This document shows, in pieces, positions 8,062 through 18,500 of a stretch of DNA of 49,078 bases; the stretch's first letter is position 1; every line of letters begins with the position of its first letter. The notes beneath the pieces are model-generated. The model was not told the origin of the DNA, searched no databases, and saw only the letters and a program-made list of their open reading frames with translations. The position numbers were made by a program, and so were the translations under genes. The stretch comes from an uncultured Mycoplasmatota bacterium (lineage in GTDB: Bacteria > Bacillota_I > Bacilli_A > RF39 > UBA660). The stretch spans positions 1 through 49,078 of the forward strand of contig CAMZCT010000010.1 in NCBI GenBank assembly GCA_947305065.1, in the 5' to 3' direction.

Positions 8062-11000
8062 AGGCTTTCTATAATAAGATTTACTTCATTCATAGCTCTA
8101 CTATCATAAGGAAGTATATATTTTATTAATTGATTATTATTCGTAATAAAGATAACAAAATCATCACCTAAATAGATAGTATCAACAGTACTTAACTTAA
8201 TATCACCAACAAAGTCAGATGTACCTTCTTGGTTACAAATATTAATAATTGTATTAATCTTATTAATATAGTAATCTTCCAAATTATTACTTAATTTTAA
8301 TACATTATTTCTATTTCTTAAGTATTTAGGTTCAGCATCATAATACTTGAAATTATTCTTGTCTACTACAGCAGAACTAGCTAAAATAGTAGCTACTTTT
8401 TCATTATAGTTATTATAGAATCCATTTTCATTTAAAGTATTCAAATATTTAGATTTTTTAAACTCTATATAATCAGCGTATTCAGTACTTACAGGATTAT
8501 CTATAATAGGGCAGATAGTAGAATCAATTCTAATACCATAACTTCTACTTAATAACTTATTAATAAGTATAGTAACAAATTCTATAGGTTCATTAGTATC
8601 TTTAGTAGCTAATATTATTTCACTAGCTAACTTATGAAGTATTTCTTCATACATACTATCAAATAAACCTTCTATCTTGTTGAAATAAACAGTATTACCA
8701 TTTCTTACTCCTAGTAATCTACCAATTACTTCTTCACCTTTTTTAATAATAACTTTAGCACCATTCTTATTTAATATAGCATAGTGCAAGAAGTCATTAC
8801 CTCTAGCGCCAATTCTATAAATGGTATTAATTTTAGATCTATACATCTCTTGATCATAATTATCTACTACAATCGCTTCATAATCATTTTCTCTAATACT
8901 AATATAAGGAATAGTACTACTAATCTTTTTAAATCCCTCTTTATAAATATATTCTAGATTACTTAATCTTGTATTAACATCTGAATCTACATAATAATCA
9001 TCATCAAATATCGAATTAATAATATCTGGATCAATACTTTTACTAATAGTATTTAGTTTATAATTAATAAGTTTTACTACTTTTTCCGCATTAATCAAAT
9101 TAATACTTTGTTCAGGATAATAATTCTTATATTCATCACTAATCTTTTTGAAGTTATTAATTATTAACCCCAAATTATCAACAATCCCCTCATAATAGCC
9201 TTCTGTTACCATAATTAAATTATGGTTATCAAATAAAAATTCTTCTAATTCAGGAGATGTCTTTGTGTGTTCATCTAGTTTATAACCATTAAATATTTCT
9301 TCAATGTCTTTTAAAGATAAAACTCTATTTCTTAATTCATAATACTTAGAAGTTAAAGGATAATTTAAGTTTTCAGAAGATACTTTTCTTAAATAATCTT
9401 CATGATAATAACTTTCTACCCTTTGAGTATTTATATATTTTTTTACAAAGCTCTTAGTTTTATTAATAATTTCCTTAATAATCTTTAGATAATTATTATA
9501 CTCTAATATTTCGTCTGTATTATATATATCAACTCTATTACCATAAGTTAATTTAAGAGCTTTCTTATCAATATATATTTCTCCATTAACAGTACATATT
9601 ATATTACTAATCTTCTTAATAATTCTTTTTTCTCTAGCACTTACTTTTACTGTTATAGGTTTGTTATAACAAATAGATTCCATAATACTAATAACATCTT
9701 TACTATCATGATTCTCTTTCAATTTATTCAATTCATTATTAATCTGTTCAATACTATTATAATTATTAGTGTAACTATAATATAAATCATATTCTTTAGG
9801 TTTATTAATGCCTAATTTAGCTAGACAACTATCTTCATCAAATTTCTCCTCCACCCAAGGAACTAATATATCAGAAATAATATCACTTATATTAACCGCT
9901 TCAACATTTAAATGTTCCACATACTTATTCCTTAGTTCATTAATAGGAAAATCATCAACAAAGGCATAAGCATAATCATTAGGTGTTGAATCTGTTAAAG
10001 CTCTGACAAACACCTTGTTTTTTTGTCTTTCTAAAAATGATCTTGCAATCTGTTTTCTCTTATTATAAACAATACTTTCTTTCAACTTGAAATTATCAAG
10101 CATTTTTGCATAGAATTCATTATTATATTCTTCGCACTTGTTATTAACAAAAGTACTAATAAAATCTTTACAGAAACAATATAATTCTTTCTTAGAAGAG
10201 TATGGATCCAAGTTATAATATTTTACATAATCATAAAATGTATCAACTATTATATTGTAACTATTAAAATTATTTTCTAACATTAAATAAATAATATTAT
10301 CTAAATAAGTATTCTTCTTTAAAGCTTTAGCAAAACTATTTATATCAGATACGTCTTTAATCTTTTTAAGATTATTATCTATTTTAATATGTAGACTTTG
10401 GATAATAGAAGAATTATCTTCTTTAAACATTAATAGTTTTTCATCAATAATTTTATTCTTTATATCTAATACTTCTTTCAAAGTAATATCTTTATTACCG
10501 TCAGATACCATTTGAATAGTCTTTTCTAGACCAAACGTTAAATATGCTGCTAAAACACTTTTATAAGTAATAACAGTATATCTACTTGTTTGTTTTGATA
10601 ATAAAGACTTCATTTTTATAGTTTCAAACAAATAATTAACTTCATTAAAATCAATATTATCTATTTCCTCATATGGTAGATTAAATAATATATTAATCAA
10701 ATCTCTATTACTAAATATAGATAAATCTACTTTCTTTAACCATATCTTATCTATATAAGTAATATAATCATCTCTACTTAATTTAGATTTAACTATACTA
10801 GATGATATTAATTCATCAATTGTTATACCTTTCATAACAGCTAATTCAACTATTTCTGATGAAGTAATCTGATTAGATATATATGGTGTAACGATGTAAT
10901 AAATTACATCTTCTTTTTCTAAATAGGTAAGCATTTCAAATAGCATATTATGATCAGTCTTATCAATTAATGAAGGACTATCTAAGAAACCTTTTATAAA

Positions 11001-12224
11001 TATTTTATCTTTAACATTAATATTAACATTTAAGTTTGTAATACTATCTAAAATATCTTTACTCTGTAGCATATTAAATGCTGATTTAAAAGATAATCTA
11101 TTAAGTAATAACTCTATAGCATAAGAAGATTGGTCCTTTATAAATACCGGATTTCTTAAAAAATTAACTATTTCATCTTCAGTATAATTATTACTAATAG
11201 CTTCAATCATTATAGTATTGATAAATCTATTAAATAAATTATAGGTATTAAATATATTATCTCTATTCTTTTTACTTATCTTTTCAAAAGGATAGATATC
11301 TAAACTATGTTTAACACATCTACTTAAGTTAGTTTCATTTATCAATGATTCAGCTTTTTCAGGATACAATTTATACATTTTTTCTAAAACAGCAGAATAG
11401 GTATCATTACTAATATTCTTACTATTAAATATATCTTCTATTTCATTTGGTTCAAAAAAAGCTAAGTATTTATTATTAAACTTACCAATCATATCAATAT
11501 TATTTTTTAAATACTGAACAACTTCTTTATTTTCAGTGTTCTTAAAAATAATACTATTTTTTTCTATTAAATATATAATTTTTTTGCTCTTATTATAAAG
11601 TTCCACAAAATCACTAAGTACAGAGCAATTCTTAACTAAAAGATTAGTGTAAGAATTTTTAGTTAATTTTGAACACAATTCATAATCACTTAAGTCTAAA
11701 TTATTTAACACACTAGGTGAGTAGGGAACATCTAATGAAAAATCAGGTATCTTATTTCTTACATTTTCATTACTTATAATCTCTTTAAGAATATAATTCT
11801 CTTTAAAATTACTCTTATCTTTAACAGATTCATTAATGAGATAGTAATCAATTTCATTACATTTTACTTTGTCTGTAATATATTTTAATTTATCCTTTTT
11901 AGTTAAAGTTTGCCATATTCTTAATAGAATTACTTTCTCCTTAAATATATCAATATAAATATCACTGTTATATAAAATATTTAATTTTTTATCTTTGTTT
12001 GTATTTATTAATACTTCAACAAGTAATTTATTAAAATATATATAGTTTTCACTGTTTCTAGCCGTTATTAAAAATTTGATATCATCTAGTATATTCTTAC
12101 TATCTTTAAAATAAGTAATAATATCTTCCAAATCTTTTCTCTCATCATCGTAATAATCATTACTTTTATATATAGCAATATCCACTAGATTAATAAATTT
12201 AATTTTAACATCCTCTTTATTCAT
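8052..12224 (-). CDS. Giant 1390-aa protein, alpha-helical with possible GNAT-like C-terminal domain
   Basis: One of two giant proteins in the window; the other is at 15585-19340. The first 1050 or so residues are Lys/Asn/Ile/Leu-rich and mostly helical, without a signal peptide or membrane segment. Around residues 1105-1215 there is a compact domain: NYDQEMYRS, YRIGARGNDFLHYAI, KVIIKKGEEVIGRLLGVRNG and NTVYFNKIE, followed by helices. The block 'G..IGR....R.GNT.YFN.IE' has the look of an acetyltransferase-like (GNAT-type) fold; this is my pattern impression, not a database result. A middle motif AYLTFGLEKTIQMVSDG matches IYLSIGYERSMNLLSSDP of the other giant, which supports common descent. 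GGAGG sits just upstream of the ATG. The function is unknown. Confidence 0.8.
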   Translation of the reverse strand: MNKEDVKIKFINLVDIAIYKSNDYYDDERKDLEDIITYFKDSKNILDDIKFLITARNSENYIYFNKLLVEVLINTNKDKKLNILYNSDIYIDIFKEKVILLRIWQTLTKKDKLKYITDKVKCNEIDYYLINESVKDKSNFKENYILKEIISNENVRNKIPDFSLDVPYSPSVLNNLDLSDYELCSKLTKNSYTNLLVKNCSVLSDFVELYNKSKKIIYLIEKNSIIFKNTENKEVVQYLKNNIDMIGKFNNKYLAFFEPNEIEDIFNSKNISNDTYSAVLEKMYKLYPEKAESLINETNLSRCVKHSLDIYPFEKISKKNRDNIFNTYNLFNRFINTIMIEAISNNYTEDEIVNFLRNPVFIKDQSSYAIELLLNRLSFKSAFNMLQSKDILDSITNLNVNINVKDKIFIKGFLDSPSLIDKTDHNMLFEMLTYLEKEDVIYYIVTPYISNQITSSEIVELAVMKGITIDELISSSIVKSKLSRDDYITYIDKIWLKKVDLSIFSNRDLINILFNLPYEEIDNIDFNEVNYLFETIKMKSLLSKQTSRYTVITYKSVLAAYLTFGLEKTIQMVSDGNKDITLKEVLDIKNKIIDEKLLMFKEDNSSIIQSLHIKIDNNLKKIKDVSDINSFAKALKKNTYLDNIIYLMLENNFNSYNIIVDTFYDYVKYYNLDPYSSKKELYCFCKDFISTFVNNKCEEYNNEFYAKMLDNFKLKESIVYNKRKQIARSFLERQKNKVFVRALTDSTPNDYAYAFVDDFPINELRNKYVEHLNVEAVNISDIISDILVPWVEEKFDEDSCLAKLGINKPKEYDLYYSYTNNYNSIEQINNELNKLKENHDSKDVISIMESICYNKPITVKVSAREKRIIKKISNIICTVNGEIYIDKKALKLTYGNRVDIYNTDEILEYNNYLKIIKEIINKTKSFVKKYINTQRVESYYHEDYLRKVSSENLNYPLTSKYYELRNRVLSLKDIEEIFNGYKLDEHTKTSPELEEFLFDNHNLIMVTEGYYEGIVDNLGLIINNFKKISDEYKNYYPEQSINLINAEKVVKLINYKLNTISKSIDPDIINSIFDDDYYVDSDVNTRLSNLEYIYKEGFKKISSTIPYISIRENDYEAIVVDNYDQEMYRSKINTIYRIGARGNDFLHYAILNKNGAKVIIKKGEEVIGRLLGVRNGNTVYFNKIEGLFDSMYEEILHKLASEIILATKDTNEPIEFVTILINKLLSRSYGIRIDSTICPIIDNPVSTEYADYIEFKKSKYLNTLNENGFYNNYNEKVATILASSAVVDKNNFKYYDAEPKYLRNRNNVLKLSNNLEDYYINKINTIINICNQEGTSDFVGDIKLSTVDTIYLGDDFVIFITNNNQLIKYILPYDSRAMNEVNLIIESLKK

Positions 12225-12247
12225 ATTAAATCCTCCGTTTATTAGAA

Positions 12248-12268
12248 AAAAAGGTTAATAACCTTTTT
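12248..12268 (-). terminator. Terminator of the sortase gene
   Basis: An inverted repeat AAAAAGGTT/AACCTTTTT followed, on the minus strand, by a T-run. It lies between the sortase stop and the Shine-Dalgarno of the giant gene, so the two are probably partly uncoupled. Confidence 0.65.
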
Positions 12269-13886
12269 ATCCTACGTAACTTTGTATTTTACTTGCATCT
12301 TCACTATTCTCACTACTATCAACTAGTACAGAATGAACAACTAATCTCTTATTATTATCTAAACAAGTTGATAGGGTAAGTATTTTATCATTTACTGTAA
12401 CATTAGTATTAAATTGGAAATTACTTCTTCCCCTAATTAAATTAATAAAGTTTTGATAACTCTCATCATTTTCAAAATTAATATATAAATAATCACTTGT
12501 TACATCAATACTATAAATAGAGAATACTTTCCAGGTCATAGATTTATACATCGTATTAAAGGTAATATATTGGTTAGCTTCATTTCCTAACCATTTCTTT
12601 TTCGTAACATTATTTAAAGTACCAAACATAACACCACTGTAATATCTGTTATGTCCGTAGATAATCGTATTAGAGTCAAGATTTCTTTCATCATTACGAT
12701 AATCCATAAATACCCAACCATTGTAATCTTTTTCGCGATTGAAGTTTCTACCTAAATAATAACTATTATCGGCGCCTTTTACGATAGGGTAATCTATTTT
12801 AGTACCTGGAACAACTAACCAACCAACTGTATCACTGTTTTTACCTAACAATTTTTTATAAGATGCTTGAGCAGGTTGCTCTTCTGGAATAGGTTCCGCC
12901 GAAGCTGGTTCCTCAACAGGAGAAAGTTCTTTAACAGATTCCTCATCCATTACCTTACTTATCTCGTCTTTAATATCATTAACTTTTAATTCGGACTGAT
13001 AATTATTAAAAATAATATAGCCGAAAATAGATCCAATAATTAAGAAAATAATTAGTGAACATAGTTTTAAAGTAGTAAAAATAATCTGCTTTAAATAATT
13101 CTTTTCTAAATAATCTTTAGAATAAACCAAAGATAATTTAATCTTATACTTAGATTTATATTTCTTATTTATCTTTTTTAATTTATCTATAGTATCAACA
13201 TCGTTGATATCATCATGTATTTCGATATTAATATTCTTTCTTCTGTTAGCATGTAGCATTGAACATACTCGCTCGATATCAGGGACATATCCTTTCTCTA
13301 AATGAATTGTTCTTAGATATTTATTAATACTTAAGAAAGAATTTAAATCTTCTATATCGTCATTTTTTAATATATCTGATATTCTTATACTACTCTTATA
13401 ATAGATTTTTGAAAAAGAAGTAAGATTGTTCTCTTGCATAAATAGAGAAGTGAAAAGTACTTCACTACGAGAAATAACTTCAATATTCTTTTTATCTAAT
13501 ATCTCTATCATAAAAGTAGGGATAGCATAACAATTTATCTGCTTGATATGTTTATTATCAACTAATGCTTCACACAATGAATAAGATAGATTAGTATCTT
13601 CATTAAGGAATATATATTCAATTGCTTCTATCTTTTTCATAAGAGGGATAATTAGTTCAGCTATTTCGTTAAGACTTATTACAGCTGTATTTATTCCCTT
13701 ATCTTTAGCTAAGTCATTAATAAACATACCAACAATCTTGTAATTATCATTAATGTATTCAGTACTAAAGACTAATTCATTATTCGATATAACATTTGTA
13801 TTAAGAAGATTGTCAGGTACAGGTTTATTAGTTCTGTACTTAAAAGATAAAGCATTGTCAGAAATTTCAATTACAATCTTTTTCAT
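12267..13886 (-). CDS. Class B sortase with large cytoplasmic N-terminal domain
   Basis: A membrane transpeptidase that attaches surface proteins to the cell wall. Numbering from the chosen ATG: residues 1-265 are an unrecognised alpha/beta cytoplasmic domain; 268-293 a membrane segment (LCSLIIFLIIGSIFGYIIF); 315-345 a Pro/Glu-rich stalk; about 350-530 the sortase domain. That domain has GWLVVPGTKIDYPIVKG and the catalytic residues His412 (YGHNRYYSG), Cys508 (LTLSTC) and Arg514 (NKRLVVHSVLV), typical of class B. Normal sortases have only a short cytoplasmic tail, so the N-terminal domain is unusual. The start is uncertain: AGGAGG directly abuts an ATG at 13901 and lies 15 nt before the ATG at 13886. 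It is divergent from a VPKTG surface protein, its likely substrate. Confidence 0.88.
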   Translation of the reverse strand: MKKIVIEISDNALSFKYRTNKPVPDNLLNTNVISNNELVFSTEYINDNYKIVGMFINDLAKDKGINTAVISLNEIAELIIPLMKKIEAIEYIFLNEDTNLSYSLCEALVDNKHIKQINCYAIPTFMIEILDKKNIEVISRSEVLFTSLFMQENNLTSFSKIYYKSSIRISDILKNDDIEDLNSFLSINKYLRTIHLEKGYVPDIERVCSMLHANRRKNINIEIHDDINDVDTIDKLKKINKKYKSKYKIKLSLVYSKDYLEKNYLKQIIFTTLKLCSLIIFLIIGSIFGYIIFNNYQSELKVNDIKDEISKVMDEESVKELSPVEEPASAEPIPEEQPAQASYKKLLGKNSDTVGWLVVPGTKIDYPIVKGADNSYYLGRNFNREKDYNGWVFMDYRNDERNLDSNTIIYGHNRYYSGVMFGTLNNVTKKKWLGNEANQYITFNTMYKSMTWKVFSIYSIDVTSDYLYINFENDESYQNFINLIRGRSNFQFNTNVTVNDKILTLSTCLDNNKRLVVHSVLVDSSENSEDASKIQSYVG

Positions 13887-13969
13887 AACGTCACTATTCA
13901 TCCTCCTATTATATAATACCATAAAAAACCCAACTTTTTTATAAAAAAAAAGCACATTTTACTATTTTA

Positions 13970-13978
13970 TGATATAAT
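13970..13978 (+). promoter_or_regulatory. Extended -10 promoter (TGATATAAT) of the surface protein
   Basis: TGATATAAT lies about 35 bp before the ATG of the surface protein, with AGAGG as ribosome site. The same 110-bp gap must also hold the sortase promoter, for which I see a TATAAT on the minus strand (13909-13914) abutting its Shine-Dalgarno. That would leave almost no leader. Confidence 0.6.
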
Positions 13979-14012
13979 TAATTCATAATAAGAGATAGAA
14001 GAGGTAGAAAAT

Positions 14013-15065
14013 ATGAAAAAAATAAAAATGTTTTTAACTATTTTTTGTTTGTTCTTAGCTCCCCATATCGTTAATGCTGCAAATGCATCCGCTAATAACT
14101 GGAAATTGTTCTGTGATAGTGTTGAAATTACAGCTTCTCAAACAACTAATTGCTATTTAATAGCACAAATTACAGATGCAACAGATGGTGGTAAACCAAT
14201 TAACGCTGTATTAACAACAGCAACAACAAGTAAAGCAGAAGTTGTTAGTGCTATGGCTGCCTTTAATTATATACAAGTAGATAAAACTCTTGCCTCAGCA
14301 AAGTTTGGTAACACTTTCCATGGAGAAAATGCTTATTGTAACTCATCAGGCAATTGTTATGACTTTATATCTAATCAAGGAATTGTAAGTAATCCTAATG
14401 ATAGTAAAGTAACTAGTAGAGGATTTACTGGCTATACTCCAATTGGATATTGGAATATCAAATTAAATGCTGATCAAATTACTAATGATACTGATTGTGG
14501 AAAGATATGTGTATTTGTTGATTATGTAGTAGATGGACAATCCGTTCTAGGTAATTCATCTAGTCAAAACGGAAATGCTAACGCTCCATGTATAGAGATA
14601 AATTTAAAACAAGAACTAAATGCTGTATGTTACTGTAATAGTTCTAGTAATATTTGCTATGGTGCAAACGGAGCCGAAGTGAGTAGAGAACAATACGAAG
14701 CTGAATGTAAGAATTCTTGTAAATATGAAAATGGAATATATTATGGTCCATCAGGATCTCAAGTTACAGAAGCTGAATATAAAGCAAAATGTACTTGTAG
14801 AGTAAGTGGTGGTAAATACTATGACGATACTGGCGCTGAAGTAACACAAGAAGTATATAATACAAAATGTGCTAAAGCGTGTTATCAAAGTAATGGAAAG
14901 TATTATGGTAAAACAGGAGCAGAAATAACTAAAGAACAATATGAAAGAGATTGTGTTCCTAAAACTGGTAGTTTTGCTTCTTATGCAGTTCTAATTGCAG
15001 GTGCTCTAATAGCACTAAGTGCAATAACAATTGCTAAAAAACATAATAAATTCTACAGAGTATAA
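14013..15065 (+). CDS. Sortase-anchored surface protein with Cys-bounded repeats (VPKTG)
   Basis: A 350-residue secreted protein. A signal peptide (1-22, cleavage near VNA) leads to a beta-type ectodomain with scattered Cys (25-205). Four Cys-bounded repeats of about 26 residues follow (208-314), for example YYGPSGSQVTEAEYKAKC. The C-terminus is a sorting signal: VPKTG (315-319), a hydrophobic stretch (SYAVLIAGALIALSAIT) and a basic tail. The signal is an LPxTG variant, and the divergent sortase next door is the natural partner, although class B sortases usually prefer NPxTN-like motifs. The paired Cys suggest disulfide-stabilised repeats outside the cell. The function is unknown; adhesion is a guess. 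Confidence 0.88.
   Translation: MKKIKMFLTIFCLFLAPHIVNAANASANNWKLFCDSVEITASQTTNCYLIAQITDATDGGKPINAVLTTATTSKAEVVSAMAAFNYIQVDKTLASAKFGNTFHGENAYCNSSGNCYDFISNQGIVSNPNDSKVTSRGFTGYTPIGYWNIKLNADQITNDTDCGKICVFVDYVVDGQSVLGNSSSQNGNANAPCIEINLKQELNAVCYCNSSSNICYGANGAEVSREQYEAECKNSCKYENGIYYGPSGSQVTEAEYKAKCTCRVSGGKYYDDTGAEVTQEVYNTKCAKACYQSNGKYYGKTGAEITKEQYERDCVPKTGSFASYAVLIAGALIALSAITIAKKHNKFYRV
14634..14954 (+). repeat. Four Cys-bounded protein repeats (about 26 aa each)
   Basis: Within the surface protein, four consecutive units follow the plan C-x(4-6)-G-x-YY-x(2-3)-G-x-x-V/I-[ST]-x-x-x-Y-x-x-x-C. The units are diverged at DNA level, so this is an old internal duplication. Confidence 0.85.
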
Positions 15066-15069
15066 TAAA

Positions 15070-15097
15070 AATAACAGAAATATCTGTTATTTTTTTA
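15070..15097 (+). terminator. Rho-independent terminator
   Basis: Stem AATAACAGA/TCTGTTATT with a 4-nt loop and a long T-run, just after the surface protein. Confidence 0.85.
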
Positions 15098-15134
15098 TTT
15101 TTTTGATAATATATAGGTAATAAGGAGGCGGACT

Positions 15135-15320
15135 ATGGCAGATTTAATGAAAGAAGCCAAGAAGTTAATAAAGGCAGCTAAGAAAAATGTTGATATGGAC
15201 AAAGTGAAAAAAGACGCTAAAAAAGCAGGGGAAATGTTAAAAGACGGAAAGATATCTAAAGAAGAAAAAGCGGAATTAACAAACATGGCTAAGGACTTGA
15301 TGAAAGATATGAAAAAATAG
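15135..15320 (+). CDS. Small basic amphipathic helical protein
   Basis: A 61-residue Lys-rich protein that appears wholly helical (MKEAKKLIKAAKKNV, then KAGEMLKDGKISKEEKAEL and NMAKDLMKDMKK). There is no membrane segment. AAGGAGG about 7 nt upstream and a dedicated terminator overlapping the stop show that it is a real monocistronic gene. I do not recognise the family; a nucleic-acid-binding or partner-binding role is possible from charge alone. The opposite-strand frame is its shadow. Confidence 0.75.
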   Translation: MADLMKEAKKLIKAAKKNVDMDKVKKDAKKAGEMLKDGKISKEEKAELTNMAKDLMKDMKK

Positions 15321-15346
15321 ATGTATAGTTTTATACATCTTTTTTT
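15319..15346 (+). terminator. Rho-independent terminator overlapping a stop codon
   Basis: Stem AGATGTATA/TATACATCT with a 4-nt loop and seven T. The T-run leads directly into the next promoter. Confidence 0.85.
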
Positions 15347-15354
15347 GTTATAAT
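15346..15354 (+). promoter_or_regulatory. Extended -10 promoter (TGTTATAAT) fused to a terminator tail
   Basis: TGTTATAAT begins in the T-run of the preceding terminator and lies about 23 bp before the cold-shock-like gene. Confidence 0.6.
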
Positions 15355-15376
15355 AAAATATAGGAAGGTATGTAAA

Positions 15377-15595
15377 ATGAACAATAATAAAATGTTAGGT
15401 AAAATAAAATGGTTTATAAAGAACCAGGGACAAGGTTACATTACTGGTTCTGATAATATAGATTATTATTTTTCTATTAATAATTGTCTTAATAAAGAAG
15501 AAACCTTTTCTGAAGGTGATACAGTTAAATTTTATCCTAATCTAATTGGTTTAGAATATGCTTTAGAAGTAGAGAAGGTTAAAAATGGCAATTAA
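15377..15595 (+). CDS. Cold-shock-domain-like protein
   Basis: A 72-residue OB-fold protein resembling cold-shock proteins: GKIKWFIKNQGQGYITG (RNP1-like), DYYFSINNC (in place of DVFVHFS), EGDTVKFYP and A..VEKVK. The aromatic RNP residues are partly altered, so it is a divergent member that may bind single-stranded nucleic acid. An AGGAAGG lies upstream. Its last 11 bases overlap the start of the 1251-residue giant gene in another frame, so the two are translationally coupled and probably act together. Confidence 0.7.
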   Translation: MNNNKMLGKIKWFIKNQGQGYITGSDNIDYYFSINNCLNKEETFSEGDTVKFYPNLIGLEYALEVEKVKNGN

Positions 15596-18500
15596 TAAAG
15601 CGCAATTTACCATATTAGAAAAAATTCCTTTTTTATTTACAAGACAAATATTATCCCTAGTAACAAAACATAATACCTACCTTATGAATAAAGGATTCAT
15701 TAACTACCGTCCTTATACTGAATTAGAAGACATTTTTATGAATCTTGATAAAAAATCTATAAACAATGTCATTAACATAATAATTAATAAAAAGTATGAC
15801 ATATATATTGATGAATATTCACCAAAAGAAATGTTCTACTATCCAGTTCTTATAAATTATATTTTATCTAAAGAAATAAGTTACATAGAATATTTACCTG
15901 AAGATATTATTACTGATGAACACATTAAATTACTAGCTAAAAAAGAGAATACTATTCTATATTTAATTAACAAAGATAAACTTCCTTTAAAAGCTTTAAA
16001 TAATCAAGAAATATTAAATGTAGCATTAAAAGAAGCATCAGTTGAAAAATACTTTTATTTACTAGAACTAATTGATAGTAACTATCCTAATAATCTTTCT
16101 AATGCTTTAGATATTGGTATTGTTAGAGGAATATTTGAAAAATATCATCCATATATGGAAAAATATCTAACTAATGAAAAAGTTATAAAAGCTCTTAACA
16201 GAATAGATATTCATGATATTTTTACTATCTATAAAACTAATCCAGCTTTAGCTTATAAAGTATTTACTATCTTAATAAAAGAAAACAAAGTTGTAGGAAT
16301 ATATAGCAAAAAAGATAGCGAGTATTTATCATTTTTTGATAATTCTGATATCTTACACATGCTTGCCGAATCTACTAATTTAATCGAATTAGATTCTTTT
16401 CTAGAACAAATAGATGTTATTAATTTTTCTATCAAGGATTTAGTTAATATAATTATCAATTTAGATAATAATCTTTATGCTAAATATCCTAAGAATTTTT
16501 TCAATAATTATCTATGCTTAAAACTATCTATAGAAAATAAGAAAAGTAATTGTTTCATAGGTTTTAATCCTGAACTAGTAAAACGATATCTACTAGAAAC
16601 TAATAGTTTCTTAGAATTAAATGATAATTTTGATAGTTTACTATACTACTTAAGTAAAAGTGACTTTATTCCTATAGATAATAAAAAATTATTAGCGGAT
16701 TATCTTTACTGTCTTAACAACAAACACTTTAAAAAAATTGAATACTTTTCAATCTTCACTTTATCTTCTTATACAAAAGAAAACGTAGAAAATTTTATTA
16801 AGTTCATAAATAGTTACCCTGGAACGTTTACTATTCCTGAGCAATTAATTAACGATAGAGTATTATTTAATGAATTGTTAGAAAAGTGTGACGATCCTGC
16901 TGTAATTATTCAAATGAATATTCAAGACTTAGAACCTAAAGAAATAAATGTCATTATCTCTAAGATAAAGGATAGAACAAGTAGGTATTTTGTTATGTCA
17001 AAAGCCTTCAGTAATAACTCTTTATTTCTAACAAAGCTATTAGAAAACAGTATTACTAATCCAGATTTGATAAAACTAATTAATCCAGATTTATTCACAA
17101 AAGAAACTATAAATGACATATACAATAAAAAAGAACTAAGAATATTTCAAGAAATAGATACGATTCCTATTGATTCAATTTCTAAACAAATACAAATAGA
17201 TGAAAATTCTGTAAATGATTTATTAACACTACCAGATAATGAAGATACACTAGTTAGATGTTTAATAACTTTAAGTAAAGTTAATAATTCTAATAATAGT
17301 TTAGATGGAATAGAAATAAAAAGTAAAAATATATTACTTAGAAAAGGCTTACCAGAAAAGGAAGTCAACTTATATATACATGAAATTAAAAAAGGTACTA
17401 AAGATCCTTTATCTGCCTTATATATTAACAGTAGAAAAAATCTCTTATTTGCTTTATATATTACTGATTATTTCTATGACTATAATTCTGAATACATCGA
17501 TAGCATACCTATAACCATATTAGAAAGAGTAAATAGTAACCATCTAAGAGACATTATTAATATACTAAAGGAATATACTAAAGAATATATTAGATTAGCT
17601 ATGAATATATATTTATCTATCGGATATGAAAGAAGTATGAATCTTTTATCTTCAGATCCTAAAAAGAATTATGGAAATGTAGATATTAAAAAGATCAAAA
17701 AAATATTTAATGACATAGATATCAATAATGTAGTTATGATTAAAGAAGGACATGGATATGTCCCTGAATTAAATGAAGAGTGGATAGAACTTATTTTTGG
17801 AAAAAATAACAAAGTAAGAAATACACCTATTAAAAATTATTTAAATGACTATACAGAAAAGAAAGAAGAAATAGCATATAACAACATAGCTATTAATAAT
17901 AATGAAGAACTAGATGAAGAAGAAAAACGTAAAAGAATGAGGAAAAATGAACTATTACAAGAAAAGTATATTCAAAATAACGAATACTTAATGTCTAAAG
18001 CTTCTGAAATATTTAATAACTGGTTAGTCATTAAAGAAGAATTCTTAAAATCATCTAATGTATCTAAACTTAAAGTAAAGATGAACACTAATAGAATTAT
18101 AGAAATATTAAATAGTTTTAACGCTCTTAAAAAGATTAATTGTGATTATATAGAAGATGAAGAATTATTAAACACAGATGTTTTTGATTATGTGGGCAAA
18201 GATAATCAATTTGCTACCCATACTTACTATATTCCATCACGTATCTTAGAATTATCTAGAGCAATGAATAGTATTAGGACCAAGAAATTCCCAAATATAA
18301 GAGTATGTAATGATAGCTATACCTTGAAAACTTATAATCCTCAAGATAGAAGAATACTAAGCGCTGGGTATAGAACTGGTTGTTGCTTCAGACCTAATGG
18401 AGATGCTGATAATCCAACTAATGAATATAAAGATTCTTTTAGTACTACTAATGGTCATTCTAAAGATTCTTTATTAAGATATTGCTGTAATACAGAATAT

